A stretch of DNA of 64,000 bases. It comes from SZUA-36 sp963759155 (GTDB lineage Bacteria; Pseudomonadota; Gammaproteobacteria; Xanthomonadales; SZUA-36). Positions 44,422 through 53,372 of the stretch are shown here, piece by piece. Location: contig CAVWXX010000004.1 in assembly GCA_963759155.1 (NCBI GenBank), forward strand, positions 62,001-126,000, written 5' to 3'. How positions within the stretch are numbered: position 1 is the stretch's first letter; every line of letters starts with the position of its first letter. A program made the position numbers and the translations under genes. Below the pieces are notes generated by a model that saw only the letters and a list, made by a program, of their open reading frames with translations, did not search any database and was not told the origin of the DNA.

Positions 44422-45375
44422 ATGTTAAAGAAACCGGGATCCCGGAGTTGTTTGAGTAGCGTATTCGTCTTTCTCTTGTTGTTTTGTTTCTCCGCGCTAG
44501 CCGCTGCCGAGGAAGAAGCTGAAGCAACAGCCGAGTATTCAAAGGGCGCCCGGCAATGCATGACCTGTCATAGCGAAGGCAAAGACCCCGCGGCACACGA
44601 AGTGTTTTTGACCCCGATGGGGATCAGTAACGCAGAGAACTCCCCCTTTGCAGAAGGCAGTCAGGATTGCGAAACCTGCCACGGCCCGAGTGCTTCCCAC
44701 CGCAAAAAACAAAAAGATGGTTCACGACTGTCCCCGGCAATTTCCTTTGCCAAGGGTACACCGGTTGGACCACAAAACGCAGTTTGTATGGGCTGTCACA
44801 GTGATGGCGATATGATCCATTGGGTAGGCAGCGTGCATGAAGCAGAAGAGGTCGCCTGTGTCAGTTGTCATGAAGTGCATGCGGCGCAAGATCCGGTGAT
44901 GGATAAACTGGCCCAGCAGGAAAAGTGCTTTGCATGTCATGCCCGACAACGCGGGGAAACATTCAGGGCCAGCAGCCACCCACTTCGTTTTGGCGAGATG
45001 ACCTGTACCGATTGTCACAATGCACACGATGGTTCTAACGATTTCCTTTTGAACCGTTCGACGATCAACGATACCTGCTATACCTGCCATGCCGAGAAAC
45101 GCGGCCCGTTTTTATGGGAACACGCACCGGTATCTGAAGATTGCACCCTGTGTCACAACTCTCACGGTAGTAATCATGCAGGAATGTTGAAACAACGTTC
45201 GCCCTTACTGTGCCAGCAGTGCCACTCACCCGGCGGGCATCCAGCAACAGCCTATACCAGCGAGTCTGTAGAAAACTCATTCCAGCAGAGATTCTTGCTT
45301 GCACAGTCCTGCAATAACTGTCATTCACAGGTGCATGGTTCCAACCATCCATCCGGCAATACAGGACTACGGTAA
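44422..45375 (+). CDS. DmsE/MtrA-family decahaem c-type cytochrome
   Basis: The ATG at 44422 opens a signal peptide (CLSSVFVFLLLFCFSALAAA); TTG 44383 and GTG 44410 are alternatives. Ten haem sites are present: CMTCH, CETCH, CMGCH, CVSCH, CFACH, CTDCH, CYTCH, CTLCH, CQQCH, CNNCH. About 318 residues and ten CXXCH are exactly the MtrA/DmsE/PioA plan: a haem wire that inserts into an MtrB-type barrel and conducts electrons across the outer membrane. The barrel gene follows directly. No outer-surface decahaem MtrC/OmcA-type lipoprotein is encoded in the window. Direction of flow (metal or DMSO reduction versus Fe(II) oxidation) is undetermined. Confidence 0.92.
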   Translation: MLKKPGSRSCLSSVFVFLLLFCFSALAAAEEEAEATAEYSKGARQCMTCHSEGKDPAAHEVFLTPMGISNAENSPFAEGSQDCETCHGPSASHRKKQKDGSRLSPAISFAKGTPVGPQNAVCMGCHSDGDMIHWVGSVHEAEEVACVSCHEVHAAQDPVMDKLAQQEKCFACHARQRGETFRASSHPLRFGEMTCTDCHNAHDGSNDFLLNRSTINDTCYTCHAEKRGPFLWEHAPVSEDCTLCHNSHGSNHAGMLKQRSPLLCQQCHSPGGHPATAYTSESVENSFQQRFLLAQSCNNCHSQVHGSNHPSGNTGLR

Positions 45376-45404
45376 TGAATGTTGAAAAAGAGGTATCAGG
45401 AACA

Positions 45405-47534
45405 ATGAAACGTCTATCCAGAAAATTCGGTTTCAGCATATCGACTCTATTGCCGGTTTTATTGATGAGCACCTACGGCTCGATGGCCATAGCAGATGAG
45501 GCTGAGACGGCCGAAGCCGCTGCCGAGCCTGAAATTTACAAGTGCAGACAGTGTGTCAAGTACACCGGCTGGCGCGGAACGATTGATTTTGGCGCCGCAT
45601 ACATCAATAACGACTCTTATCGATTCGGTGATTATCGCGGTCTTGAAAAAGAAGGTCTGTACGCCGCCATCGATGGCGATGTTCACTACAGAACCCTGCA
45701 GGGTAGTTATTTTGATTTATACGCACGTAACCTGGGTTATGAAAGTCGCGAAATAGATATTCGCGGTGGTAACCAGGGGTTTTACGAGCTTCGGTTTGGC
45801 TGGCAGGAAATACCAAGATGGCTTGGTTATGGCACGCAGACACCGTTTCTCGGTGTGGGCAGTGATGTTCTGACCTTGCCTGACGGTTGGGTAAAGGCTA
45901 ACACGACCAGCGGTATGACCGCTTTGCAAGCCTCACTGGTAGGGGAACCACTGAAAACCAAGCGTAAGATTCTCGATGCCGGTGGAACACTGAGTTTCCT
46001 CCCCAACTGGTCTTTCAGAGTCGACTATCAGCGACAGAAAAAAGAAGGTATTCGTACGCTCGGGGCGGGCATGTATTACAGCAATGCCAGCATCCTGCCG
46101 ACGCCTGTCGATTTCACCACCGACCTGTTTGATGCAGCCGTTTCATGGGCGAATAAGCGTGCACAGGTCGAGCTCAGTTTTTTAAGTTCCAACTTTGATA
46201 ATGGTTACTCTTCGCTAACCTGGCAGAATCCATTCAGATCATTACCTGAGAGTTCGTCTTTCAGGGCGGCGCTTGAGCCTGGCAACAAGTTTCACCAGTT
46301 CAGTCTGTCCGGTGCTTTCGCGATTACACCCAAGATCCGGATATCAGGGCAGGCAGCAACGGGGCGTATGAAGCAGAATGATCCGTTCCTGCCTTATACA
46401 ACCAATCCAAAGTATAGTGATTTACAACTGCCTCGCGAGTCATTGGATGGCAAAGTCGACACCAATACCTATAACGCCGCCGGTAAGTTGTTTGCACGTG
46501 TAAATAACAAATTCAGTTTCACCGCCCGTGGCAAGTGGGACAAACGTGACAACAAGACACCCGTTGATTTATATACACCTGTTGTCACAGACCTTCTACC
46601 GATTGGTCCCCGCTACAACCTGCCTTACAGCTATAAGAGGCAACAGTACTCAGCGGACGTTCGCTACCGCTTGAACCATACCCTCGGTTTAAGTGGTGGT
46701 TTCCGGCAGTACAATATGGACCGCACGCTACAGCAGGTTGAGCGTACCAAGGAAGGCACGTGGTGGGCGCAAGTCAAAGCAAGCCCGACCTTCAACACGG
46801 AACTCCGTGTCAAGGGAGAATGGGGTGACCGTGATATCTCGGATTACCTGGTACTGGATAATGGCGTGCCGATTGATCATCCGCTGATGCGTAAATTCAA
46901 CATGGCAGACCGTGATCGCAAACGCGTGCTGGCAGAGCTTGACATTATGGCCTCCGACAAATTTGGCATTAACCTTGCTTATATTCATGCCAAGTCAAAG
47001 TACAAGCAATCCGTACTGGGTCTGCAGGAGAGTATTGATGAGAGCTATTCGGTCAATCTGAATTACGCTTTTAGTTCAACCATCAATGCTTACGCCTTTT
47101 ATAGTCTCGATTATATTGATGCCGATATGCTGAACACCACTGGCGGTAACGCTTTACCCTGGCAGGCCGTGACCAGTGACCGGATTGAAACAGCCGGAAT
47201 TGGCCTGTCCGCAGTCATCAGCGAAAAAGCGAGCCTCGGTGTTGATTACGTTTACGCCGACTCCAAGGGTGACATTTCGGTACAAACAGCCGCGGATGAA
47301 CCACCGTTTGATCCGTTAAAAACCAAGCTGAAAAGCTTCAAAATACATTTTGATTATAATTTCAGCGAACACTGGGGTTACAAGCTGTATGCCGAGAATG
47401 AGCAATACGATAGCCAGGACTGGGCCATTGACGGTTTGGGCGTAGGCGGTCTTAATTCCGTGCTGAGCATGGGTGAACAAAGCCCTGTGTACGACGTTTG
47501 GTACTATCGATTCCAGATCAGTTACCGGTTCTGA
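45405..47534 (+). CDS. MtrB/PioB-family outer-membrane beta-barrel (decahaem-associated porin)
   Basis: The chosen ATG at 45405 has AGGA 5 nt upstream; an ATG at 45375 that overlaps the decahaem stop is the alternative. The signal peptide is followed by YKCRQCVKYTGW, the N-terminal CXXC motif characteristic of MtrB/PioB. About 670 residues of alternating beta strands rich in Tyr and Gly follow (GQFxxY-like FYELRFGWQEIPRW). The protein ends in YYRFQISYRF, a canonical outer-membrane C-terminal strand with final Phe. It forms the sheath for the decahaem protein encoded directly upstream, making a trans-outer-membrane conduit. Assembly in this family needs periplasmic thiol and chaperone help. 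Confidence 0.92.
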   Translation: MKRLSRKFGFSISTLLPVLLMSTYGSMAIADEAETAEAAAEPEIYKCRQCVKYTGWRGTIDFGAAYINNDSYRFGDYRGLEKEGLYAAIDGDVHYRTLQGSYFDLYARNLGYESREIDIRGGNQGFYELRFGWQEIPRWLGYGTQTPFLGVGSDVLTLPDGWVKANTTSGMTALQASLVGEPLKTKRKILDAGGTLSFLPNWSFRVDYQRQKKEGIRTLGAGMYYSNASILPTPVDFTTDLFDAAVSWANKRAQVELSFLSSNFDNGYSSLTWQNPFRSLPESSSFRAALEPGNKFHQFSLSGAFAITPKIRISGQAATGRMKQNDPFLPYTTNPKYSDLQLPRESLDGKVDTNTYNAAGKLFARVNNKFSFTARGKWDKRDNKTPVDLYTPVVTDLLPIGPRYNLPYSYKRQQYSADVRYRLNHTLGLSGGFRQYNMDRTLQQVERTKEGTWWAQVKASPTFNTELRVKGEWGDRDISDYLVLDNGVPIDHPLMRKFNMADRDRKRVLAELDIMASDKFGINLAYIHAKSKYKQSVLGLQESIDESYSVNLNYAFSSTINAYAFYSLDYIDADMLNTTGGNALPWQAVTSDRIETAGIGLSAVISEKASLGVDYVYADSKGDISVQTAADEPPFDPLKTKLKSFKIHFDYNFSEHWGYKLYAENEQYDSQDWAIDGLGVGGLNSVLSMGEQSPVYDVWYYRFQISYRF

Positions 47535-47580
47535 TAAGAACCGGTTTATGGCCCTGCCGGGAGAGCCAATCTCACTCTGA

Positions 47581-47594
47581 TTGACATGGGTCAT
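47581..47594. promoter_or_regulatory. CRP/FNR-like dyad TTGAC-N4-GTCAT upstream of frdA
   Basis: The site reads TTGACATGGGTCAT, centred about 67 bp before the frdA start. The same half-sites occur at 43783. FNR control of frd is established in enterobacteria; here it is inferred. Confidence 0.5.
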
Positions 47595-47654
47595 GCTGTA
47601 TCTGCTGATAATACATTAAATTAATCTAATGTAAGATTATGTGAGAAAAAAAAT

Positions 47655-49412
47655 ATGGAACATATCAAGGCAGATGTCGTAATCGTAGGTGCTGGCGGTG
47701 CGGGTCTGCGCGCCGCCATTGCCGTTGCAGAGAACGATCCTAATCTCAAAGTTGCGTTAATCTCCAAGGTATACCCGATGCGTAGTCACACCTGCGCTGC
47801 AGAAGGCGGGGCCGCCGGTGTCAAAACACCGGATGATTCACTTGAGATGCACTTCAACGATACCGTCGGTGGTGGTGACTGGTTATGTGATCAGGACGTG
47901 GTCGAGAATTTTGTTGAACAGGCACCACGTGAGTTGATGCAGCTTGAACACTGGGGTTGTCCCTGGAGTCGAGAGGATGACGGTTCTGTTGCGGTCCGGC
48001 CGTTTGGCGGCATGAAGAAAAAACGTACCTGGTATGCCGCTGACAAGAGTGGCTTCCATATTTTGCATACCCTTTTTCAAACCTCTCTGCAGTTTCCGTC
48101 CATCAAGCGTTATGACGAATATTTTGCACTCGACCTGTTGCATATCGATGGCAAGTGTCGTGGTGTTGTCGCTATGGAAATGCGTAGTGGCCGGTTTTTC
48201 TCATTCGAATCCTCGGTGGTCATCATGGCGACCGGTGGCGGTGGCCAGGTTTTCCCGTTCACGACCAACGGGGCGATCAAGACCGGAGACGGTATGGCCA
48301 TGGCTTATCGTGCCGGCGTCCCATTGAAAGACATGGAGTTTGTTCAATACCATCCGACCGGTTTGCCGGGTACGGGTATTCTTTTGACTGAAGGCTGTCG
48401 CGGTGAAGGCGGCATCCTGGTCAATAAGAACGGCTACAGGTATTTACAGGATTATGGCATGGGTCCGGAAACACCGGTCGGAGAGCCGGTTCTCAAGACC
48501 ATGGAGCTAGGCCCGCGCGACCGGCTCAGCCAGGCATTCTGGCACGAGCAAAAGAAAGGTAATACCGTCGAAACCCCATGGGGTGACTGTGTGCTGTTGG
48601 ATATGCGCCACCTGGGTGCGAAGAGAATCCTGGAACGTTTACCACTGGTACATGAACTGGCCCACGCCTATGTCGGTGTGGATATGATCAAAGATCCTGT
48701 GCCCATCAGACCGGTTATACATTTCATGATGGGTGGTATCGATGCGAATATTAATGGTGAGGCCCCGATGGCCGGTCTTTATGCCATCGGCGAGACCGCC
48801 TGTTCCGGATTGCATGGCGCCAACCGGCTGGGTTCAAACTCGCTGACCGACTTGCTGGTATCCGGAAAACGTTCTGCAGATCACGCCATTGCCTATGCAC
48901 AACAGGCCAATGAGGCCGGTAATGAAGAAGACCTGAAGGCCCAGGCAGAAGCCATCGTAGCGGGTGTGCGGGAGTTGCTGCTGCAAAGCGGTTCCACGGA
49001 AACCATTTCCGGTCTGCGCCGGGAGATGAGAACCACGCTGGAAGAGGGCGCAGGTATCTATCGCGATGAAGAAGGCGCCAGGCTGACCTGTGAGAAGATC
49101 GCAGAAATTCGTGAGCGCTATAAAGGTATCGAAATTAACGACAAGAGCAATGTATTCAATACCGACCTGCAGTCGGCTCTTGAGTTACGTAACCTGCTGG
49201 ATGTGGCCGAAACGGTTGCAGAAGGTTCCCTGCAGCGTCGTGAGTCCCGTGGTGCGCATCAGCGGCTGGATTATACCGAGCGCGATGATGAGAAATTCCT
49301 GAAGCACTCACTGTGTTTCCGGCAGCCGGATGACCGTCCCCGTGTCGAGTGGTCGGATGTCCTGATCACCCGTTCCCAGCCGGGCACACGTGACTACTCG
49401 GGGGGTAAATAG
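47655..49412 (+). CDS. frdA: Fumarate reductase flavoprotein subunit
   Basis: 585 residues, closely following enteric FrdA. It has the FAD dinucleotide motif VVIVGAGGAGLRAAI, the FAD-attachment region PMRSHTCAAEGG (His for covalent FAD), LEHWGCPWSR, FVQYHPTGLPGTGIL, GCRGEGGILVN (active-site Arg region), DLLVSGKR and the C-terminal LDYTERDDE. It reduces fumarate to succinate at the cytoplasmic face of the inner membrane. The presence of separate FrdC and FrdD anchors marks a QFR-type enzyme rather than SdhCD. frdB begins 2 bp later. Coupled with rquA downstream, it likely uses rhodoquinol. Confidence 0.95.
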   Translation: MEHIKADVVIVGAGGAGLRAAIAVAENDPNLKVALISKVYPMRSHTCAAEGGAAGVKTPDDSLEMHFNDTVGGGDWLCDQDVVENFVEQAPRELMQLEHWGCPWSREDDGSVAVRPFGGMKKKRTWYAADKSGFHILHTLFQTSLQFPSIKRYDEYFALDLLHIDGKCRGVVAMEMRSGRFFSFESSVVIMATGGGGQVFPFTTNGAIKTGDGMAMAYRAGVPLKDMEFVQYHPTGLPGTGILLTEGCRGEGGILVNKNGYRYLQDYGMGPETPVGEPVLKTMELGPRDRLSQAFWHEQKKGNTVETPWGDCVLLDMRHLGAKRILERLPLVHELAHAYVGVDMIKDPVPIRPVIHFMMGGIDANINGEAPMAGLYAIGETACSGLHGANRLGSNSLTDLLVSGKRSADHAIAYAQQANEAGNEEDLKAQAEAIVAGVRELLLQSGSTETISGLRREMRTTLEEGAGIYRDEEGARLTCEKIAEIRERYKGIEINDKSNVFNTDLQSALELRNLLDVAETVAEGSLQRRESRGAHQRLDYTERDDEKFLKHSLCFRQPDDRPRVEWSDVLITRSQPGTRDYSGGK

Positions 49413-49414
49413 CC

Positions 49415-50161
49415 ATGGGTACGCGGAAACTCGAACTTGAAGTCATGCGCTATGACCCTGAGAAGGACAAAGAGCCCTGGTTTCAGACTTACACGGTCCC
49501 CTGTAACGAGGACTGGGTCATTCTGGATGCCATCAACTATGTAAAAGACAACCTGGACACCACGCTGGCCTATCGCTGGTCCTGTCATATGATGGTTTGT
49601 GGCAGTTGCGGCATGATGGTTAATGGCGAGCCCTCTCTGACCTGTAAGACATTTATTCGTGAATTACCTGACAAGGTGCGGATCGAGCCGCTGGAGAACT
49701 TCCCGATTGAGCGTGACCTGGTAGTGGTTCTGGATGACGTGATGCAAAAATTGCATCAGGTTCAGCCCTACATTATTCGTAAGGACCCCCCTCCGGCCGA
49801 GGATCAGGAGTACATTCAATCACGTGGTAAGCTGGCAATATTCAAGCAACTCACCATGTGTATTAATTGCATGTGTTGTTACGCGGCCTGCCCGCAGTAT
49901 AGTCTTAACCCGGATTTCATCGGCCCGGCTGCGCTGGCATTGGCCCATCGCTACAACCGTGATAGCCGAGATCAGGGTAAATCTGATCGACTGGATATTC
50001 TTGCAGATCATGATGGCGTATGGGATTGTTCCTTTGTCGGGGCCTGTTCCGAGGTTTGCCCCAAGCACGTGGATCCGGCAGCGGCTATTCAGCAAATGAA
50101 AGTCGATGGCGCCGTGGAGTTCTGGAAACAGAAAATGGGTATACCAGGAGACAAGTCATGA
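49415..50161 (+). CDS. frdB: Fumarate reductase iron-sulfur subunit
   Basis: 248 residues with the three FrdB clusters. A plant-type [2Fe-2S] site lies in SCHMMVCGSCGMMVNGEP with a later Cys (LTCKT). The [4Fe-4S]/[3Fe-4S] pair is in CINCMCCYAACP and CSFVGACSEVCPKHVDP. It passes electrons from the quinol site in FrdCD to FAD in FrdA. The start lies 2 bp after frdA and the stop overlaps frdC by 4 bp, giving tight stoichiometric coupling. Cytoplasmic side of the membrane complex. Confidence 0.95.
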   Translation: MGTRKLELEVMRYDPEKDKEPWFQTYTVPCNEDWVILDAINYVKDNLDTTLAYRWSCHMMVCGSCGMMVNGEPSLTCKTFIRELPDKVRIEPLENFPIERDLVVVLDDVMQKLHQVQPYIIRKDPPPAEDQEYIQSRGKLAIFKQLTMCINCMCCYAACPQYSLNPDFIGPAALALAHRYNRDSRDQGKSDRLDILADHDGVWDCSFVGACSEVCPKHVDPAAAIQQMKVDGAVEFWKQKMGIPGDKS

Positions 50162-50553
50162 GCCGTAATCCTTATGTCAGACCCGTTTCCACCACCACCT
50201 GGTACATGCGAAACGGTCGCTATAAAGTGTATGTCATGCGCGAGCTGACCAGTTTCCTGGTGATGTTTTACAGCTTTTTGACCTTATTCGGTCTCGCGGC
50301 CCTGGCCGCTTCGGCGGAACGCTGGAATGATTTTCTTGCCTCCCAGCAAAATACGGGGATGCTGGTGTTTCACACCCTGGCGCTTCTGTACTTCATGTTT
50401 TATCAGACATTTCCATGGTTCAAGCTGGCACCGAAGGCCATGCCGATTCAGCTGGGTGAAAAGAAACTACCCGATAGCTTCATCATCATCGGCCACTACG
50501 TGGCATGGGTTTTAGTCAGCGCTCTCATTTTTTGGCTTGCAGGCGTGATTTAG
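50158..50553 (+). CDS. frdC: Fumarate reductase membrane anchor subunit C
   Basis: 131 residues. The N-terminus NPYVRPVSTTTWYM and the motif FYQTFPWFKLAPKAMPIQ match enteric FrdC (where the equivalent reads KTWFELAPKA). Three membrane helices lie at about 29-52, 65-84 and 108-130. It anchors FrdAB and helps form the quinol site. It contains no obvious pair of haem-b His, in keeping with the haem-free type D QFR. The ATG overlaps the frdB stop. Confidence 0.9.
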   Translation: MSRNPYVRPVSTTTWYMRNGRYKVYVMRELTSFLVMFYSFLTLFGLAALAASAERWNDFLASQQNTGMLVFHTLALLYFMFYQTFPWFKLAPKAMPIQLGEKKLPDSFIIIGHYVAWVLVSALIFWLAGVI

Positions 50554-50565
50554 GAGTAGCACATA

Positions 50566-50910
50566 ATGGCAATTGCAAAAAAAGCGGTAGTCTGGGGTCT
50601 GTTCGCAGCGGGTGGAACGCTAACCTCATTTATTTTCCCGGCTCTCATTGCTCTTTTTCTGTTAATAGCAACGGGAAACATCCCGGATGGTCTGCAATTT
50701 GAACAAATTCACACTTTTGCGGCGAGTTGGCTTGGCAAAGCATGCCTATTCATCGTACTCTTTCTCTCAGTATGGCATGCAGCACATCGATTACGGGTCG
50801 TAGCGCACGACTTCGGAATCAGAAAAGACACGCTGGTTGCCAACGCCGTCTACTCGATTGCCGCGATTGGCACCGTGCTGGCGGCTTTTTATTTATTGAC
50901 GATTAGTTAA
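50566..50910 (+). CDS. frdD: Fumarate reductase membrane anchor subunit D
   Basis: 114 residues, three helices. The N-terminal VVWGLFAAGGTLTSFIFPALI and the helix LSVWHAAHRLRVVAHDFGI match FrdD (HAGHRxHHxxHD-like region in enteric enzymes). It starts 12 bp after frdC with GGAG upstream. With FrdC it forms the membrane anchor and quinol-binding pocket. It completes frdABCD, and rquA follows after about 58 bp. Confidence 0.9.
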   Translation: MAIAKKAVVWGLFAAGGTLTSFIFPALIALFLLIATGNIPDGLQFEQIHTFAASWLGKACLFIVLFLSVWHAAHRLRVVAHDFGIRKDTLVANAVYSIAAIGTVLAAFYLLTIS

Positions 50911-50968
50911 ACCTGAGAGAAGGAAAATTCGGCTGCCTGATCCCGTTTCACGGGCGGCCAACAATGAT

Positions 50969-51739
50969 ATGAATGACGATTCCAGAGCGATAGCAGAAGA
51001 ATATACGTACGAGATAGTTGATCAACCAGCGGAAGAGGTTGCAGTCAGCGTAGCGCCTGCGGCACCTCCACCCATCCCGGATTACCTTCAGGACACTTAC
51101 TGGTGGGCGTATGTTCACCCGAAGTCCGTGTGGGTTTTTGAACGCGAATGGCTGGTTAACCTCATCCTGTGGGGCAATATGAAGAAGCTCACGCAGTCGG
51201 TGCTGGATGAAATGGACCTCCAGCCAAACAGCAATGTCCTTCAGGTTGCCTGTGTCTATGGAGACTTCTCAAACCGTCTGGCTTCACACCTTGAAAAAAC
51301 ACAGTCCAGGCTCAGCGTTGTGGATGTTGCTCCGATTCAGATTGAAAATTTCGAGAAGAAGCTTGCTGCACACGACAATGCCTCGATTTATCTTCAGGAC
51401 TCCACCTCAATGTCATTTCCTGATGACAGCTTTGAAGAAACCGTGGTGTTTTTCCTGTTGCACGAGCAGCCTGAAGACGCCCGCCGCAAAACCGTGGCTG
51501 AAGCTATTCGTGTCACCCGCCCGGGTGGCAGGGTTATCTTCGTAGATTACCATGGCCCAAAACGTTCCAACCCCATGCGCTATGTAATGAAACCTATCCT
51601 GGCCTTGCTTGAGCCATTTGCAATGGATCTGTGGCGTGAGGAGTTGCCTGCATTTATGCCTGCTGAGATCAAACCCGGGCAACTGTCGTCGAGTTTCTAT
51701 TTCGGCGGTCTCTACCAGAAAGTGGTTTTGAAGGTCTGA
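50969..51739 (+). CDS. rquA: Rhodoquinone biosynthesis protein RquA (methyltransferase-fold)
   Basis: 256 residues. The region DTYWWAYVHPKSVWVFERE (from Asp42), followed by WLVNLILWGN, is characteristic of RquA. It has an atypical SAM-binding motif I, LQVACVYGDF (91-100), instead of the usual Gly-rich loop, then VVDVAPIQIENF, VFFLLHEQPEDARR and RPGGRVIFVDYH. RquA converts ubiquinone to rhodoquinone, a low-potential quinone that can drive fumarate reduction. Its place 58 bp behind frdABCD is strong functional support. The long Pro/Ala/Glu-rich N-terminus (1-37) is unusual but hydrophilic. Likely membrane-associated on the cytoplasmic side. Confidence 0.9.
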   Translation: MNDDSRAIAEEYTYEIVDQPAEEVAVSVAPAAPPPIPDYLQDTYWWAYVHPKSVWVFEREWLVNLILWGNMKKLTQSVLDEMDLQPNSNVLQVACVYGDFSNRLASHLEKTQSRLSVVDVAPIQIENFEKKLAAHDNASIYLQDSTSMSFPDDSFEETVVFFLLHEQPEDARRKTVAEAIRVTRPGGRVIFVDYHGPKRSNPMRYVMKPILALLEPFAMDLWREELPAFMPAEIKPGQLSSSFYFGGLYQKVVLKV

Positions 51740-51765
51740 AAGTTTAGACCAGTAGCCTGAATAAA

Positions 51766-52560
51766 ATGCATCCTGCGGATAACCCACTTGTTTCACACCC
51801 GCAAAAGCAGAGTCGCTTAAAAGTCATTTGGCACAAGATTCGAAAGGCCGCTGAGCCTTTTACCGAGAGCGCGCTCGCGCTTGTTCCTATCGTACTGGTT
51901 GTCGCGTTTTTTCAGCTGCTGGTACTGCAGCAGCCTATTCCCAACATGGGGCAGATGCTTTGGGGCTTATTGCAGGTACTGTTGGGCCTGGCGCTATTCG
52001 TTCGCGGCTTACAGATGGCGCTGTTTCCCATCGGCGAAGAGATGGCTTACAACTTTGTGCGCAAAGGTAATCTCTGGTGGTTGCTGGTGTTTGCATTTTC
52101 ATTGGGGTTTGGCACCACGGTGGCGGAACCGGCACTGATTGCGATTTCCGAAGAAGCTGCCCGCATCGCGGCCACCGGGCAGGTGATTGCAGATACGGTC
52201 GAAGCGCAAAGTGACTACGCCATCGGTTTGCGCCTCACCGTTGCGCTGGCTGTGGGTATTGCGCTGGTGGTGGGTGTGTTCAGGATTCTTAAAGGCTGGC
52301 CTGTGCAATACCTGATTATCGGCGGTTATTTTGGCGTGGTCATTATGACTTTTTTCGCCCCGCCGGAGATTATCGGTATCGCCTATGATTCCGGTGGTGT
52401 GACGACCTCTACGGTGACCGTGCCACTGGTTGCAGCACTGGGTATTGGACTGGCGCATACCATTCATGGCCGTGACCCGCTCATCGATGGCTTTGGCCTG
52501 ATCGCCTTCGCTTCATTGACACCCATGATATTTGTCATGGCTTTCGGAATTTTATACTGA
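51766..52560 (+). CDS. DUF1538 multi-pass membrane protein (first of pair)
   Basis: 264 residues with about seven helices. Hallmarks shared with the next gene are GLALFVRGLQMALFPIGEEMAY, LGFGTTVAEPALIAI, AYDSGGVTTSTVTVPLVAALGIGLA and DGFGLIAFASLTPM. This is the DUF1538 family; its members usually come as a pair or a fused double domain and resemble transporters with an internal GGVTTS re-entrant-like motif. The substrate is unknown. The stop overlaps the start of the second copy by 1 bp. Next to PII-like and CBS genes, it looks like a regulated transporter. Confidence 0.8.
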   Translation: MHPADNPLVSHPQKQSRLKVIWHKIRKAAEPFTESALALVPIVLVVAFFQLLVLQQPIPNMGQMLWGLLQVLLGLALFVRGLQMALFPIGEEMAYNFVRKGNLWWLLVFAFSLGFGTTVAEPALIAISEEAARIAATGQVIADTVEAQSDYAIGLRLTVALAVGIALVVGVFRILKGWPVQYLIIGGYFGVVIMTFFAPPEIIGIAYDSGGVTTSTVTVPLVAALGIGLAHTIHGRDPLIDGFGLIAFASLTPMIFVMAFGILY

Positions 52561-53348
52561 TGGACGGTCTCGTCCATTTCGGCACCACCCTGCTGACCAT
52601 GCTGCGGGATATATTGCCGATTGCCGCCATTTTATTCGGTTTTCAGGCGCTGGTTTTACGGCGAAAAATAAAGGATCCCGCACGGGTTGCCATGGGTATG
52701 GTGCTGGTGTTGTTAGGTCTCACCCTGTTTCTGGAAGGCCTGGAGATGGCGCTTTTCCCGATCGGTCGCCTGATGGCACAACAATTGACCGCTCCGGAGT
52801 TTATTTACGGTTCTGAGACCGTCGTTGGGGAGGCCGTCTATTGGTTGGATTTCCTGTGGATCTATGCATTTGCTGCGGCGATAGGCTTCGCCACAACGGT
52901 TGCTGAGCCCGCCCTGATGGCCGTTGCGATCAAGGCCAACCAGGTTTCAGGTGGCACGATTACGGTCAGAGGCCTGCGCTATGCAGTGGCGCTCGGTGTG
53001 GCGATTGGCGTGGCGGTCGGGGCATTTAGAATTGTCACCGGCACACCTTTGCACTGGTTCATCATAAGCGGCTATGTGGTGGTCATTATCCAAACCTTTT
53101 TTGCACCAAAACTGATCATACCCCTGGCATACGACTCAGGTGGTGTAACCACGTCAACCGTAACGGTTCCGCTGGTCGCAGCATTGGGTTTGGGGTTGGC
53201 CGAAACGATACCCGGTCGTAGTCCGCTCCTGGATGGCTTTGGCTTGATTGCCTTTGCCAGTTTATTTCCAATTATTGCAGTTATGGGATACGCACAAATC
53301 GGCGAATTGAGAGCAAGACGATTGAAACGCCGTAATACACAAAAATAG
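52560..53348 (+). CDS. DUF1538 multi-pass membrane protein (second of pair)
   Basis: 262 residues, the paralogue of the preceding gene with the same motif order: LTLFLEGLEMALFPIGRLMAQ, IGFATTVAEPALMAV, AYDSGGVTTSTVTVPLVAALGLGLA, DGFGLIAFASLFPI. A longer loop after the second helix contains LTAPEFIYGSETVVG. The C-terminus is short and basic (LRARRLKRRNTQK). Translationally coupled to the first copy. The two probably form one pseudo-symmetric transporter. Function unassigned. Confidence 0.8.
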   Translation: MDGLVHFGTTLLTMLRDILPIAAILFGFQALVLRRKIKDPARVAMGMVLVLLGLTLFLEGLEMALFPIGRLMAQQLTAPEFIYGSETVVGEAVYWLDFLWIYAFAAAIGFATTVAEPALMAVAIKANQVSGGTITVRGLRYAVALGVAIGVAVGAFRIVTGTPLHWFIISGYVVVIIQTFFAPKLIIPLAYDSGGVTTSTVTVPLVAALGLGLAETIPGRSPLLDGFGLIAFASLFPIIAVMGYAQIGELRARRLKRRNTQK

Positions 53349-53372
53349 TCTATTCTTAAGTGAGGTAACGAA

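Noticed and set aside
47655..50910. Succinate dehydrogenase rather than fumarate reductase
   Set aside because: Subunits C and D follow the enteric FrdC/FrdD pattern and FrdA matches QFR motifs; rquA linkage also favours fumarate reduction.
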